Positions 49,301-63,497 are shown, counted from the stretch's first letter. The stretch is 64,000 nucleotides of DNA from Opisthocomus hoazin (GCF_030867145.1 NC_134428.1:992001-1056000), one strand, 5' to 3'. Translations and numbers: made by a program. Notes: a model not told the origin generated them from the letters alone.

Positions 49301-50752
49301 GAACAACATGTGCCCACAAAAATAAATGGTGTGTCCCTCGGAAGATGCCAGGTGGCCACCAAAAGAAGTGCTAGGTGCCCACCAAGATACCAGGTGGCCA
49401 CCAAAACACCAGGTTTATATTAAAATAAAGTCGAGGTGCCCACCAAGATTCCTGACAGGTGGCCACCAAAAGAAATGCCACGTGGCAAGCAGGATGGCAT
49501 GTGTCCACCAAAAGAAGTGCCACGTGCCCACCAATATGCTGCGTGTCAAACAAAAGGAACACCGGCTGGTCACCAAGATGACAGGTGACCACCAAAATGC
49601 CATGTGCCTGTCAAGAGAAGGACCGGATGCCCACCAAGATGCCATGTGCCCACCAAAACAAATGCTCAGTTCACACCAACATGCTGGGCACTCACCAAAA
49701 TAAAGCTGGGTGCCCACCAAGTTGCCAGGTGACCACAAGAACAACATGTGCCCACAAAAATACATTGTGCGTCCCTATGAAGATGCCAGGTGGCCACCAC
49801 AAGAAGTGCTGGGTGCCCACCAAGATACCAGGTGGCCAACAAACCACCATGTGTAAATTAAAAGAAACTCGAGGTGCCCACCAAGATGCCAGGTGGCAAC
49901 CAAAACATAACATGCCCAGCAAAAGAAATGCCAGGTGCCTAGCAAAAGTAACGGTGGGTGTCCATTAAGATGTCAGGTGGCCACAAAAATGCCCCATGCC
50001 CACCAAAAGAAATGCCAGGTGCCCACCAATCAAAAACCTGGGTGCCCACCACGATGAATGCCACATGCCCAACAAAAGAGACACTGGGTACACACCAAAA
50101 GACCACGTGCCCAGCAAAATCAAGGCTGGGTGCCCAACAAGATTCCAGCTTGTCACCAAAACGCCACGTACCCACCAAAAATATCACAGGGTGCCCACCA
50201 ATATTCCAGGTGGCACCCAAAATGCCAGGTGGCCACCAAAATAAAGGCTGGTTGCCTATCCAGATGGCAGTTGACCACGACAGCGCGACATGCCCAACAA
50301 ACAAAATGCTGGGTGCCCACCGAGATGCCAGGTGCCCACCAAAAGGAATGCTGGGTGGCCACCAAGATGCCAGGTGACCACAAGAACACCATGTGCCCAC
50401 AAAAATAAATGGTGTGTCCCTAGGAAGATGCCAGGTGGCCACCACAAGAAGTGCTGAGTGCCCACCAAGATACCAGGTATCCACCAAAACACCAGGTGTA
50501 TATTAAAAGAAAGTCGAGGTGCCCACCAAGATGCCAGGTGGCCACCAAAACACAATGTGCCCAGCAAAAGAAATGCCTGGTGCCTACCGAGATTGCAGGT
50601 GGCCAACAAAATGCCACATGGCCACGAAAAGAAGCGCTGTCTGCCCAACCAGATGAATGCCACGTGCCTACCAACAGAAAAACTGGGTGCAAACCAAAGA
50701 ACCATGTGCCCACCAAAAGAAATGCTGGGTACTCACCAAGATGCTGGATGCC
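46372..50752. repeat. 42-bp minisatellite array, block B copy 2 (4.4 kb)
   Basis: Same unit family and same ends as 10539-18078 but about 3.2 kb shorter. It lacks the 1405-bp duplication and the palindrome insert. The last 1.36 kb (from 49392) belongs to the near-identical patch. Confidence 0.93.
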
Positions 50753-51004
50753 TGTCTTGATTTCGGCTGTCGCCGGCAACAGATGCGCCACGCGGACGGC
50801 CCTCCCTCCGCCGACGTGTGGAGGATAATGAAAAAAAATAAACAGGCAGAAACTGGTGGGTCGGGATAAGGGCAGTTTAACAGAACAGCAAACAGAGGGA
50901 ACAGGAACAACAACTTTACAAATAAGGAGAAAACACAACAACGAACGGCACGACCCAGACAGCCGCTCTCCTGAACAGGACCGGCTCCGCGCCCCACCAA
51001 GCCG
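50753..51004 (-). mobile_element. Fragment resembling an avian ERV LTR, copy 2
   Basis: Identical by eye to 18079-18330; non-coding remnant between two arrays. Confidence 0.4.
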
Positions 51005-51008
51005 CGAG

Positions 51009-53255
51009 CGAGTTCCTCAACACCGTACCATACCCAATGCCGTGCCTTACCAGTGCCATACTGTACCCCATGCAGTACCACATACACAATGCAAAACACC
51101 GTACCCTGCTATACGTACCAGACAAACAATATGAAATATTATACCATACTACAGCTACCATACCTACAAACCATGCCATGCCTACAAACCGTGTCACAGA
51201 AACCACACCACACACACAATGCACAGCAGACATCCGTACCAAACCATACCATACAAAACACAATGGGAAATACAACACGTTACAAAGTGCAATACAATAC
51301 AGTAAATGCCACACCTTACAAAAAAATAGAGATCACCGTACAAAATACAACACCTACAATGCAATGGAAACACCGCAGTACAAAAATACAGGACAATACA
51401 AACTACAATACATGCGATAGAGCCTGTTGCCCTCCATCCCAGAACTCCAGCGGTGGGACTCAGTCCACCGTGTCTCGCTAATCCCCATGAATATGCAATA
51501 GAATATGATACAGATGGTATGTACTCTTCTACAAAATAGTGCACAGTACTACAGTGCCATGCCAAACAAAGTCCAACACAAGCCGTACGCTACAAGCTGT
51601 GCAGTACAAGCCACGCCACACACAGAACACACTGCAACATACACTGCAGTGCAAAATGCATGACAGTGCATACCATACAATGAATACCATGCAATGCATA
51701 AAATACAATACAAAAACCCGACAACGCAATGCAGAATTCAATGCAATTCAGAATACAGCACATGCAATAAATACAATACCGTGCCCTGCAGCACACACCA
51801 TACAACACAACCCACACAATGCAATACCTGCTTTACAGCAATGCCGTAGCGTGACATACGATACATGGAATGCAACACAACGCAAAAACCACAACACAAA
51901 CAACACGCAGAACACACACAATAGAAAATACAGCACACACGACACCACACACACTGTAGCACAGCATACAATGTACCTATTACGTATCATCAAATGCGTA
52001 CAATGCAACATAGAATACAAACCAAAACACGATGCCTTCAGCACAAAACACACAATGTACAGGCAAGACAACACACACCACACGATGCAATGCCACATCA
52101 TACAAACCGATGCCATACAACACACACCACGCACCACACACTAAACGAAGCAATATATAAACCACATACAGGACATACAATGCCTACACACAGTACAATA
52201 CACACAACACAACACACACCACACCGTAGGTAAAACAGAACACTGTAGATACAATGCACAACATGAAATACAATACTCACCGTACCACACTATACAGTGC
52301 ATACCATACAAATCCCAATGGAATAGAAAACACAATACAATAAATACCATACCGTATATTGCACACAAAATAATACCTACAATACATACAGTAAAATAAA
52401 TACCATACCATATAATGCATTAAACAGATGAAACAGAGTAGAATACATAAAATGCAGTACAAAATACAGTACCGTACAATGCAATACAATCCCATGCAGT
52501 GCCATACCGTACAATAGATACCATACAACACAAAACAAAGTAGGATACATAAAATACAATAAAAAGCATACCATATCATAAAATACACACTATACTTAAA
52601 AAACTAAATACCATACCATACAATAAAATAATTCCATACCAGAGAACAGAATGAAAACATTCAATACAAACAGCACAACGCAATACAAGAGAATCAAGAC
52701 CAACACAATACACACAACCCAACAGACACAGCAGACAGCACCCAATACAACACAAAATACACAGTGTAATAGATCACATACCAGGCATGATATATGATTC
52801 TATATTCTATACACAATACACATAATACAACAGGAAAAGCAATGCAATAGAAAACACAACACTATGAAGAATAAATACAATACAAACAATACCAAGATAA
52901 CACAGTGCAGGCAGTACAATAGCATACCATACAATGCATAATATGAAATAGAAAATTAAATACAAGTTTGAAAATACAATATAAAACACAATATATAGAG
53001 CACGGAACAATACAAACAACACCCTACGATGTACACAGCACAAACCCATAAAATGCCCACAATACCACACCACACCACAACGCAGACAATACATCCCATA
53101 ACAAACCCGGCTGTTCAACACGTACCATTGATGCACACCCAGCAACACCCTGCCTGCTCAACAACACCATACCCCCAACACCACCTCCCCAACACCACAC
53201 TGGCAATGCCGTACCTCCATAGACCAGACAGCACAAAATGCACCACAACACCCCA
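51009..53255. repeat. Degenerate pentamer-like satellite, copy 2
   Basis: Counterpart of 18335-20560. It is identical up to about 52437; beyond that, substitutions and a short deletion near 53008 appear. Confidence 0.9.
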
Positions 53256-53259
53256 AACA

Positions 53260-53830
53260 CCGCACACCCCTCCCTGGAGCCTTGCTCCCGGCACACAGAT
53301 GGCCCCTGGCCCTGCCGCACTGGCCGCGCCCACGCCGAGCTGGGCTGTGTGTGCTGGAGATGGCAGACCCCAGCTCCGCGGCTCGGGGTCCCTGCCGGAC
53401 ACCCCTCCGCCTGCCGACCCTTTCCCCCAGCTCGGCCCCCGGGGCAGAGCCCCGCGTCTGCCTGTGGCACCCTGACCGGCCGGCTGGCTGTCACCCCTCC
53501 GGGAACAGCCCCACACACCCCTCTGCCGGACCCCTGGGCGGGCGATCGCCTGCGGAGACAGGCGCTGGGGCTGGGTGGCTGCGGGGGCTCTGCCGGGCGC
53601 GGGCAGCCCCAGGGAAGCCGAGGACGCCGCGTTCCACCCGCTGTCGGTGCCTGCGCTGCCGCGTCCCTGGGCATCGCCGTGCCAAAGGGGGTGGCCAGTG
53701 CCCATTGGTGGCCGTTGGTGGCTCCGCCCACTGTGGGCGGTGCCCATTGGTGGCTCCGCCCAGTGCTGGCTCGGCCAATCCGCGGCCTGGGCCCGGGGCT
53801 GGGGGACCGCCCCCTGGGCCCCACACAGCG
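53260..53830. promoter_or_regulatory. GC-rich promoter-like island with duplicated CCAAT/GC module, copy 2
   Basis: ATTGG occurs at 53704-53708 and 53746-53750, each followed by a GC box CCGCCC, and CCAAT at 53775-53779. Copy 1 has one ATTGG plus GC-box module; here a segment of about 40 bp containing it has been tandemly duplicated. The first BBX-like exon lies about 390 bases downstream. Confidence 0.55.
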
Positions 53831-54165
53831 CAGCAGCCAGCACAGCACCGACAGTGTCACACAGACCGTGGGCACAGGGCAGTCGGTACCACAGAACGCA
53901 GCAGCACAGCACAGGGAACGCGACAGGGAGCAGACAGGGCAGTGAATCCCACAGCGCAGCACACGCTGCACACCGCGCAGTGCACAGGAACGCAGCGCAG
54001 AAATCAGGAACATGAAATAAAACGAGGAGCTGACAAGTGACTGCTAGTGACATGTGCTGTGACAGTTAACGAGTGCGTCCCATGGGACACAATTCCTTTA
54101 GAGGATGATGTCGGAGTAACACAGAGGTGTTTTTCTCCCCTCTCCCTGTTCCAGGTTTCCTCCAG

Positions 54166-57100
54166 TAATCGCCAGTCTGATGCGACTCATCCGACGGAAG
54201 CTTGCCAGCAGCCGTCACTGTTCCTGTTTGTGGAGGTGAGTTTCTTGTAATAGGGCTGTCTGCCCCAGCGTTTCCCTTTCGCAAGCATCTGATCTTCAGC
54301 TGAAAGAGAAATCAAAAATCTTCAACTAAAATTCACACTTTTCTTTGTTCCTTCTGTTTGGGTTCATGGTCCTGGATCATTTATCAGCTGGGTAGGTCCA
54401 ACGTGAAGTGCAGGTGCGTGTGTTTAGGGACACGGTGGAAACCCCGGTGCAGTGATGGAGCTCTGGTTTCAGCAGCAATGGAGAGATGTGTCGTGCCTGC
54501 ACCTAGTTTTGAACCAGAGTCTCAGTAACAAAAATTTTTGCATGTGTTACATGATGGATGTTACATGATGTCCTTCATCTGTTGTGGCTGCTTTAGTTCT
54601 TGACTCCATCAAAATCAGCTGTAGTTCTGGAAGTTGCAAAATGTTCTCCTCTTCTTCTATTATTTGGTGGTTATTCCAACCACCAAACAGCTCTGTGCGG
54701 CTGTGCTTTAGCTTTGCAATGTGCAACATTTATATCAGCAGATTTCCAGTAATTGCTAGAAATGCAACTGTGGTGTTTGGTTTGGTTGTTGCCTTTTTTA
54801 AAGTATAAACGATTTTCTCAAAGTTTTAAAGGATTTCATTGGCCAAAGTCACAAGGCATGATTGCACCTTGATTTCATTCAAACTGTTTCAAGGGAAAGT
54901 AGTGAAAAATGCTACAGCACTTCTTTCAGCTTCCCCCCCTTCCCCTCCCCGCTACTAAAGCTGCTTTTGCTCTTTCAGATAGAAGGGCTGTCATTTTCAA
55001 AGGGTGTCTTTGTCAAGTTTGGCAAAAATCCCGTTCCCTGCTGTGCCACTTCTTACTGGGTCCTGTCTGTATGCACACATGACTGCAGTCAGTGAGCGGA
55101 ATTACAGTAAGGAATTTGCAGCAGGCTGCTGTCGGCCATGGGCAGTGCTACGAAAGAAAAGACAGAGAGCGACAAAGTCATTATTTCTGCAGTAGCCAAG
55201 TAGAGCTGTGAGGAACTGGGAAGCGTGCTGAGGTCTGATGTGCCTGGAGACGTTTGGTGATGTAGACGTAGCACGGGATTCTTTCTTCCTTACAGCCTCG
55301 GTTAGCCTCTCATCTGTCTGTCTGTCCCAAGGGCTGGAGGCGTCAGTTAAACCCAGTGGCTTTCCACCACAGATGGTGAAAATCTCAGGAGTAAGACTTT
55401 GGTGGGTCCTGCTGGCGTGCAGGCACGGGCACTGGTCTGCCAAGATGATGTGACATCCTCAGAAGAGTTTGGTGTCTTTTCTCACTTTTGGAGTGTTGCC
55501 AAGTTACGCTCTTATCTTCCTCATTCTGCTCTGATCTTGTAGGTACCTGGTCCTGCTTTTGTCCCTCTCCTGGGTACCTTTCTGGAGATCCATTCCACTG
55601 GCCCGTGGTGTCTGAGCAGGGGCTGTGTCCCTTCGCGCGGTGGCTGTTGGCGAGCTGTCAGCTCACAGGGGCTGGTGGCTGTCACCCTCCTTGCTGTGTG
55701 AGGGACAGGGAGCAGATGGGACCCTGTGCTCTCCTGGCCTGCCTGGATGTGTTTTTGGCAGATGTGAGCAGATGGAGATGGCTGCTTTGTTGAGAAGAAA
55801 CAAGAGTACCTCTGAGATTTACTCAGTTAAATGCTCAGCTGTTACGAGAGAAAAAAAAGGCTTCCAGAGGGTGGAAGGCAGGGTGTGTGTGGGGGGTGCC
55901 CCGGGGCATGCTGGGAGATGTAGTCCTGGGGCCTGCCCTGGGGCAGGGGCTGCTGCTGGCCATGTTGGTTCCCGGGGCATGCTGGGAGCTGTAGGCCCGG
56001 GGCAGGGGCTGCCGCCGGCCATGTTGGTGTGGCAGGGACAGGATCCAGTCCAGGCCCCGGCTGAGGTGAGGGCTGGGGCTGCCCGTGAGGGAAGCGGGGC
56101 CCTGGGGTGGGCACTGGGGGCTCTGCTGCCTGCTGGTCTCACCAGGGGGGCGAGGGGGAGCTCCCCGCTGGAGCCGGGACCGGCCGGGTCAGCCCCGGGG
56201 GTGAGCCCAGATGTGGGGAGGGGCAGGGGATGGAGACGGAGCCCCTGGGCACAGGCACCAGTGGGCTGTGGGCTGAGCAAGGGAAGGCAGAGCTGCTCCT
56301 CTGTGCGTTGTCTTTCCCTCTGCTCCCTTCTCCCCTCCCTGTCCCTCGGTGCGGCTGGTGTCCTTCCCTGGTGTCCTTCCCTGGTGAGGTGAGCTCCCAG
56401 CCCGGGCTGAGGGAGAGAGAAAAGTGGTGAGGGGAGAGGGGTCGCAGCCCTGAGTGTGCAGCTTTCATACAGCCGCCCTGTTCTGAAGATACCGTGTGTC
56501 TGTGGGTCAGCGTTACCTGAAGATTTTTTTTCCTGGTTGATTTGATGCAGCGTGGTACATTTTGGTGTGAGTAGGGGGGTGACGTTTCCGAAGTTGCTGA
56601 AAATGAGATGATCCTGGTCGTGTTTTTTTTTTCTGTGCCTGGTCTGGGAGCGTCATTCTGCATGTATTGCTAAATGTATGTCTTCATTTCATTCAAACTG
56701 CAGTGTAAAACTGGAAATATTGTACCTGCAAAAGAATGGGAACAGCTGTCCTTGTTTGCCAAGGTAAGCATAAAAGCAGTGGGGAGCAGCTTGCAGGATC
56801 AGAACTTCAGCCTGCTCTGGGTGATAGACCCTCAGGTGGGTAAAGAGAAACCTCGCTTTTTGAAATACAGTTCTTCTTGTCTTCCTGTTTCTTTTGTTCG
56901 GTTGTGTTGGCAGTCAGACTCCAAACATGTGATTAAACTGTTAAAAATCAAGCTATTTAAAGATTCTTTACTGTCTTAAATCCCATTACAAGCAGTGCAC
57001 TCTGTTGCCCTGTGGATAGTCCATTCTCACGAGTGTCCTGACTGGAAGTTTTCCTTTTCTTTCTAGTACAGCGATGCATTTATCAAAGCAAATCCAGGGT

Positions 57101-57265
57101 ACAAGTGGGACCCCACAACAAACCACCATGTGACGGCTCAGACATCCCCTGTTGCAAACAGGAGAAATCCATGGGCTTTGCCTCAGACTCTGGGAGAGAT
57201 TCACTAAGCCTGAGGAAAGAGACTACAAGGTGAAGAAATGCCCCAGCGTCACTTCAGCGTGGCAG
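54166..57265 (+). pseudogene. BBX: BBX pseudogene with introns, copy 2
   Basis: The exon relics correspond to those of copy 1: 54166-54235, 56704-56763 (CAG before, GTAAGC after) and 57067-57265 (TTCTAG before, GTGAGA after). The HMG-box end reads YSDAFIKANPGYKWDPTTN here, with small changes from copy 1, and the same frameshifts follow, so the gene was already broken before the duplication. The first intron region differs by an insert near 55147-55180 (ACGAAAGAAAAGACAGAGAG) absent from copy 1. Confidence 0.65.
55906..56028 (-). promoter_or_regulatory. Two tandem ZNF143/SBS-like plus YY1-like modules, copy 2
   Basis: On the minus strand ACTACATCTCCCAGCATGC (55906-55924) is an almost perfect ZNF143/THAP11 SBS motif, and CTACAGCTCCCAGCATGC recurs 71 bases later (55977-55994). 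Each is followed by a GGCCATGTTGG YY1-like site (about 55959-55968 and 56018-56025). Copy 1 has only the second, weaker module. Confidence 0.55.
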
Positions 57266-57639
57266 GTGAGATTTCCACCCATGTTGCTCAAACACAGCAG
57301 CTTCAATTTGTTTGAGGATGCGGCGTTGGAATTGAACTGCAAGAGCAGTTTTCTTTACTGCACGTGGCACTGTAATGCTGATACCTTTCATGTCCCAAAT
57401 TCAGTTGCCAAGACTCGAGTTAAAACTCTGCATAACTACCTAAAATTTTCCTTAGTGCATGATTGCTTTGAAGAGTCAAGTCCAGATCTGTGTCATATCA
57501 TAACGCACACAATACAGGTCCAGATTTGACTGAAGCTTATTTCAGGGCTATCTGCTGTTGAAGATTTTCATTTTCTAGTCAAAAGGGAAAACGCTGGTTA
57601 GAGTGATTCACAGATCCGGTAATAACCTAACAGCACAAT

Positions 57640-58020
57640 GTATGCTGTAAACCAGGTGTCCTTTATTACGGCGCCGGGCACACGGGGGATCTCTCCCCCA
57701 AACGTGTGTGCCAAACACCCTTTAATTTCAGGTTAAATAGAACTACAATATGCATATTAATCATTATATTTCCGAGAGCGTGTGAATCTACTTCAATTCT
57801 CCTTTAGGCAGGTGTATTACAGCTCCCGGGTGGTTACTGTGGTCTTAGGTTGTTACTTCCTCTCTTTCGGTAGTCTTCCTCATTTGCCTGTGAGTTACAT
57901 CTGGGGCGCTGCATATGCTCAGTTCGTTCTATCTCGTTGCAAAACTGCAAAGCTGGTTTTCGCTGGTCCTTGGTCTCAGCTCCTGCTCTTGTCACTGTCT
58001 TGTCCTTGCTAAGTTTGCTA
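57640..58020 (-). mobile_element. Possible LTR fragment, copy 2
   Basis: A longer version of 24830-25135. The minus strand shows AATAAAGGACACC beside GCGCCGGGCACACGG-like sequence, and an AT-rich stretch (about 57717-57800) is retained that is deleted in copy 1. The spacer on to 58431 has an A-run and no gene. Confidence 0.35.
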
Positions 58021-58431
58021 ATCTATAAGGACAGCTAGCAACTTCCACACAGCTGCTTTGTTAAAACTAAAACTAGGAAATACCACTGCAGCTAGTTTCT
58101 TAAAGTTTCATGTTTCTTATTATTCCTTCTATTAAGAGGTGTTAAAGTTCTTGTGGATGAATGTACGACAGGAGAAAACTTTTTGTACTTAAATAAGTAA
58201 AACTGCTATTTAGTTTCACTTAAAGAGTGCCCTGTTGTCTATTACATCTCGGAGGGGAAAATAGCAAAAAAAAAAAAATCAGATCTGTCACTAAGTGTAG
58301 GTGCAGTGCCTGAGTGGGTGAAAAGCAGGTCGTCTCTCACTGGTATGCACAGACAGCAGAACTATTGCACTCCTGACCTTGAAATAAAGAGACATTAATG
58401 TTAAATACTGGCACCTTAAGAACCCTGGCTT

Positions 58432-59808
58432 TTTACTTTGCCTTTCAACATCTGCTTTAGTTTGCTGCCACTATTTTATTTAATACTTCCCTTGACTTCC
58501 TTCATACTCCTCCCTACTGAGATCTTATTGAAGGCTAACTTTTGGAAATCATTGCCTATATTTGTAGGTATTGCTAGTTTTGCTACAGATCTCCTGCTTT
58601 TTGCATTGTCTTTCTATGTCTGTTTTAGTGTGCTGCCCTCAGTTTTTAGTTTTTCCCTTGGTTTCCTGAATCTTCCTCCCTCTTTCAAGGTTCATTGGAA
58701 GTGTAAGGTTTTGAAATCGCTGTCTTAAAGGGTTTTGTGTCATTCCTTAAGTTGTTAGTATTCTAGGTTTTCTTTCGAAATCTCTCTTTTAGTTCTTGGT
58801 CCTTGTATTTCCCTAGAGTTTTTCTTTTGTTCCCTAATCTCTGTTGGTTTTTCACTTGTCAACGTTCATGTCTTCGTCTTCCATTCTATTCTAGCCACTT
58901 TTTGTTGTTTTTCCAGAACACCGTGGCTTTGTACATTGTCTTTCTACATCTCATTTTAGTTTGCTGCCACTCTTTTGTTTCGTTTGTCCCTTCACTTCCT
59001 TCATCCTCCTCCCTACTGAGATCTTATTGAAGGCTAAGTTTTGGAAAACATTGCCTATATTTGTAGGTATTGCTAGTTTTGCTGTAGATCTCCAGCTTTT
59101 TGCATTGTCTTTCTATGTGTGTTTTAGTGTGCCGCCCTCAGATTTTTAGTTTTTGCCTTGACTTCCTTAATCTTCCTCCCTAGTTAAGTAATCTTTCTAG
59201 GTCGAAGGGTTTCCAGAGTGGCCGTGCATTCTACATTGTCTTGCTATGGCTGTTTTAGTTTGCTGCCTTGGGTTATAAGTTTTGCCCTTTACTTCCTTAA
59301 TCTTCCTCCCAATTTCAGTGTTCATATGAAGTCTGAGGATTTCATATATTGTTGTCTTCAAGAGTTTTGTGTCATTCCTTCGTACTTAACTGTATTATTC
59401 TATTTTTTTTCCTCTGTTTCTTGAACTTTTTTTTTTTTTTTCCCCTTTTTGACATTCATTTCTTGGTCTTCCTTTCTGTTGTAGTCATTCTGTCTTGGTT
59501 TGCGTCTTTATGCTGGCTTTTTACATTGTCTTTCCACAGCTGTTTCAGTCTGCTGCCACTCTTTTGTTTAGTATTTGCCTTGACTTCCTTCATCCTCCTT
59601 TCTATTGAGATCTTCTTGAAGGCTAAGTTTTTGAAATCATTGCCTGTATTTGTATTTATTTCTTGTTTTGCTTGAAATCTTTATCTTTTTGAGTAGCCTT
59701 GCTATGTCTGTTTTAGTGTGCTGCCCTCAGTTTTTAGTTTTTGCCTTGGTTTCCTGAATCATCCTCCCTCTTTAAAGGTTCATTTGAAGTGTAAGGTTTT
59801 GGAATCTC
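58432..59808. repeat. T-rich higher-order satellite, block A-prime copy 2
   Basis: Same modules as the other three T-rich arrays. It ends at GTAAGGTTTTGGAATCTCTG, the same junction type as 10538 and 46371, directly followed by GGTGCCCATCAAT of the minisatellite. Confidence 0.9.
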
Positions 59809-62800
59809 TGGGTGCCCATCAATATGACAGGTGACCACTGAAACACCATATGCCCGTCAAAACTAATGCTGGGTGCACACAAAGATGGCAGGTGGCCATA
59901 CAACGCCATGTGCTCACTTCGACAATTGCCAGATGCCAACCAAAAGATATGCCAAGTGCCCACAATGATGCCAGGTGACGACCAAAATACCAGATGTCCA
60001 GAAAATAAAGGCTGGGTCTTGATCAAGATGCTGGTGCACACCAAAATAAATGCTGGGTGCCCAGCAAGATGCCACGAGGCAATAAATATGCCAGGTGCCC
60101 ACCAAAAGAAACACTGGATGCCCATGAAGATGCTGGGTGGCCAACTGAATGCAACATTCCCACCGAAAGAAAGTCTGGGTGCCCACATAGATACCAGGTG
60201 GACACGAAAAAGCCATGTGTACACCAAATAAAGGTTGGTTGCCTGTCAAGATGCCAGGTGTGCACGAAAAGAAATGCTGGGTGCCCACCAAGATGCCAGG
60301 TGGCCACGAAACGAAATGCCACGTGGCCAGCAAGATGCCAGGTGGCCACCAAAAGAAATGCCACGTGCCCAGCAAGATGACACGTGGCCAGCAAAAGAAA
60401 TGCCAGCTGCCCACCAAAATAAATGCCACTTGCCCACCAAAAGAAAACCTGCGTGACCACCAAAATGCCATGTGGCTACCAAAACACCAAATGCCCACAA
60501 GAATAAGCAATGGGTGCCCAGCAAACAAAAAGCCAGGTGCCCACCAAAGAAACAGTGGGTGCCAACCAAGATGTCAGGTGGCCATCAAGATAAAGACTAG
60601 GTGCCCACCAAGATGCCAGCTGGCCACCAAAAGAAACGCTTGCTACTCATTACTATTTCAGGTGGCAACCAATACGCCAGGGGCCCACGAAAGGAAATGC
60701 CAGGTGGACACCAAAACACCATGTGGCCACCTAAATTACCGCTGCGTGCGCACAAAGATGCCAGGTGGTCCCTATAACGCCGTGTGCTGACACAGATAAA
60801 TGCCAGATGCCCACCAAGATGTCAGGTGGCCACCAAATAGTCATGTCCCCAGGAAAATCAACACTGGGTGCCCAGCAAGATGCCAGGTGCCCACCAAAAT
60901 GCCACATGCCCACCAAAAGAAAGGCTGGGTCCTTACCAAATGTTGGTGCTCTCCAAAATAGATGCTGGGTGCCCAGCAAGATGCCAGGTGGCACACAAAA
61001 TGCCAGGTGCCCAACAAAAGATACACTGGGTGGCCAAGAAGATGCTGGGTGGCCAACTAAATGTCACATGCCCACCTAAAGAAATGCTGGGTGCCCACAT
61101 AGATGCCAGGTGGCCACGAAAAAGTCATGTGTCCACCAAATAAAGGCTGGTTGCCTGTCAAGATGCCAGGTGGCCACCAAAATAAATGCCAGGTGCCCAG
61201 CAAGATGACAGATGGCCACCAAAGGAAATGCCAGCTGCCCACCAAAAGAATACCTGGCTGCCCAACAAAACACCATGTGGCCACCAAAACACCACATGCC
61301 CACAACAATAAACGATGGGTACCCAGCAAATGAAATGCTAAGTGCCCAAAACAACGCCAGGTGCCCACCAAAATAAATGATGGGTGCCAACCACGATGGC
61401 TGGTGTCCACCAAAATACATGCTGGCTGAGCAACGAGACGCCAGGTGGCCACAAAAATACCACGTGCCCAGCAAAACTAGTGCCGAGTGCCCACCAAGAT
61501 GCCAGGTGGCCAACAAAATGCCATGTGGCCACCAAAAGAAGTGCCAGGTGCCCACCAAGATGCTGCGTGCCCCCCAAAAGGAACACCGGCTGGTCACCAA
61601 GATGCCAGGTGGCCACAAAAATACAACGTGCCCAGCAAAAGAAATGCCAGTTACCTCCCAAGATTGCAGGTGGCCACCAAAATGACACATGGCCACGAAA
61701 AGAAACGCTCTCTGCCCAACAAGATGAATGCCACGTGCCTACCAAGAGAAAAAATGGGTGCCAACCACAGGACCATGTGCCCACCAAAACGCCTACTCTA
61801 TAACGCCATGTGCTCACCCAGATGTCCACAAACATATCAGGTGGCCACCAAATAGTCATGTGCCCAGGAAAATAAACAGTGGTTTCCCAGCAAGATGCGA
61901 GGTGCTCTCCAAAAGAAAGGCTGGGTGCTCATCAATATTCCAGGTGGCAATCAATACGCCAGGTGCCCACGAAATGAAATGCCAGGTGGCCACCAAAACA
62001 CCACGTGCTTACCAAAACTAATGCTGGGTGCGCACAAAGATGCCAGAGGGACACCAAAAAGCCATGTGCTCAGGAAGATAAATGCTGGGTGCCCACCAAG
62101 ATGCCTGGGGCCCACAAAAATGCCACATGCACACCAAAAGAAACACTGGGTGCCCATGAAGATGCTGGGTGGCTAAATAAATTCCACATGCCCACTGAAA
62201 GAAACGCTGTGTGCCCACAAAGACGCCAGGTGACCACCAAAAGAAATGCCAGCTGCCCATCAAAATGCCACGTGCCAACCAAAATAAATGCCACGTGCCC
62301 ACCAAAAGAAAACCTGGCTGTGCACCAAAACACCATGTGGCCACCAAAACACCACATGGCGACTAAAACATCACATGCCCTCAAGAATAAATGATGGGTG
62401 CCCAGCAAACGAAATGCCAAGTGCCAAACAAAACGCCAGGTGCCCACCAATAGAAATGGTGGCTGCCAACCACGATGGCTGGTGTCCACCAAAATAAATG
62501 CTGGCTGCGCACCGATACGCCAGGTGGCCACAAAAATACCACGTGCACAGCAAACTAGTGCCGAGTGCCCACCAAGATGCCAGGTGAACACCAAAATGCC
62601 ATGTGCCTGCAAAGAGAAAAACCGGGTGCCCACCAAGATGCCAGGTGACTACAAGAACACCATGTGCCCACAAAAATAAATGGTGCATCCCTAGGAAGAT
62701 GCCAGGTGGCCACCACAAGAAGTGCTGGGTGCCCACCAAGATACCAGGTGGCCACCAAAACACCAGGTTTAAATTAAAAGAAACTCGAGGTGCCCACTTA

Positions 62801-63497
62801 AGATGCCAGCTGGCAACCAAAATAAAACGTGCCCAGCAAAAGAAATGCCAGCTACCTACCAAGATTGCAGGTGGACACCAAAATGACACATGGCCACGAA
62901 AAGAAACGCTTTCTGCCCAACAAGATGAATGCCACGTGCCTACCAACAGAAAAACTGTGTGCCAACCACAGGACCATGTGCCCACCAAAAGAAATACTGG
63001 GTACCCACCAAGATGCTGGGTGCCAATGAAAAGAAATGCTGGGTGCTTGCAAAGATGCTAGGTGGCCACCTAAGTGCTCGGTGGTGACCCAGAAAAATAC
63101 CGGGTGCCCACCAAGATGCCAGGTGGCCACCAAAATGCCATGTGGCCACCAAAAGAAGTGCCAGGTGCCCACCAAGATGCTGCGTGCCCATCAAAAGCAA
63201 TACCGGCTGCTCACCAAGATTCCAGGTGACCACCAAAATTCCATGTGCCTGCCAAGAGAAACACCGGGTGCCCACCAAGATGCCAGGTGCCCACCAAAAT
63301 AAATGCTGGGTGTCCACCAAGATGCCAGGTGACCACAAGAACACCATGTGCCCACAAAAATAAATGGTGTGTCCCTAGGAAGATGTCAGGTGGCCACCAC
63401 AAGAAGTGCTGGGTGCCCACCAAGATACCAGGTGGCCACCAAAACACCAGGTGTAAATTAAAAGAAATTCGAGGTGCCCACTAAGATGCCAGCTCCG
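59809..63497. repeat. 42-bp minisatellite array, block B-prime copy 2 (3.7 kb)
   Basis: Same unit family. Its first kilobase resembles the start of the block B arrays (10539, 46372) more than the copy 1 block B-prime start, consistent with the latter having lost its left end. It runs directly into the RIMBP3-like coding sequence at about 63498. Confidence 0.93.
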
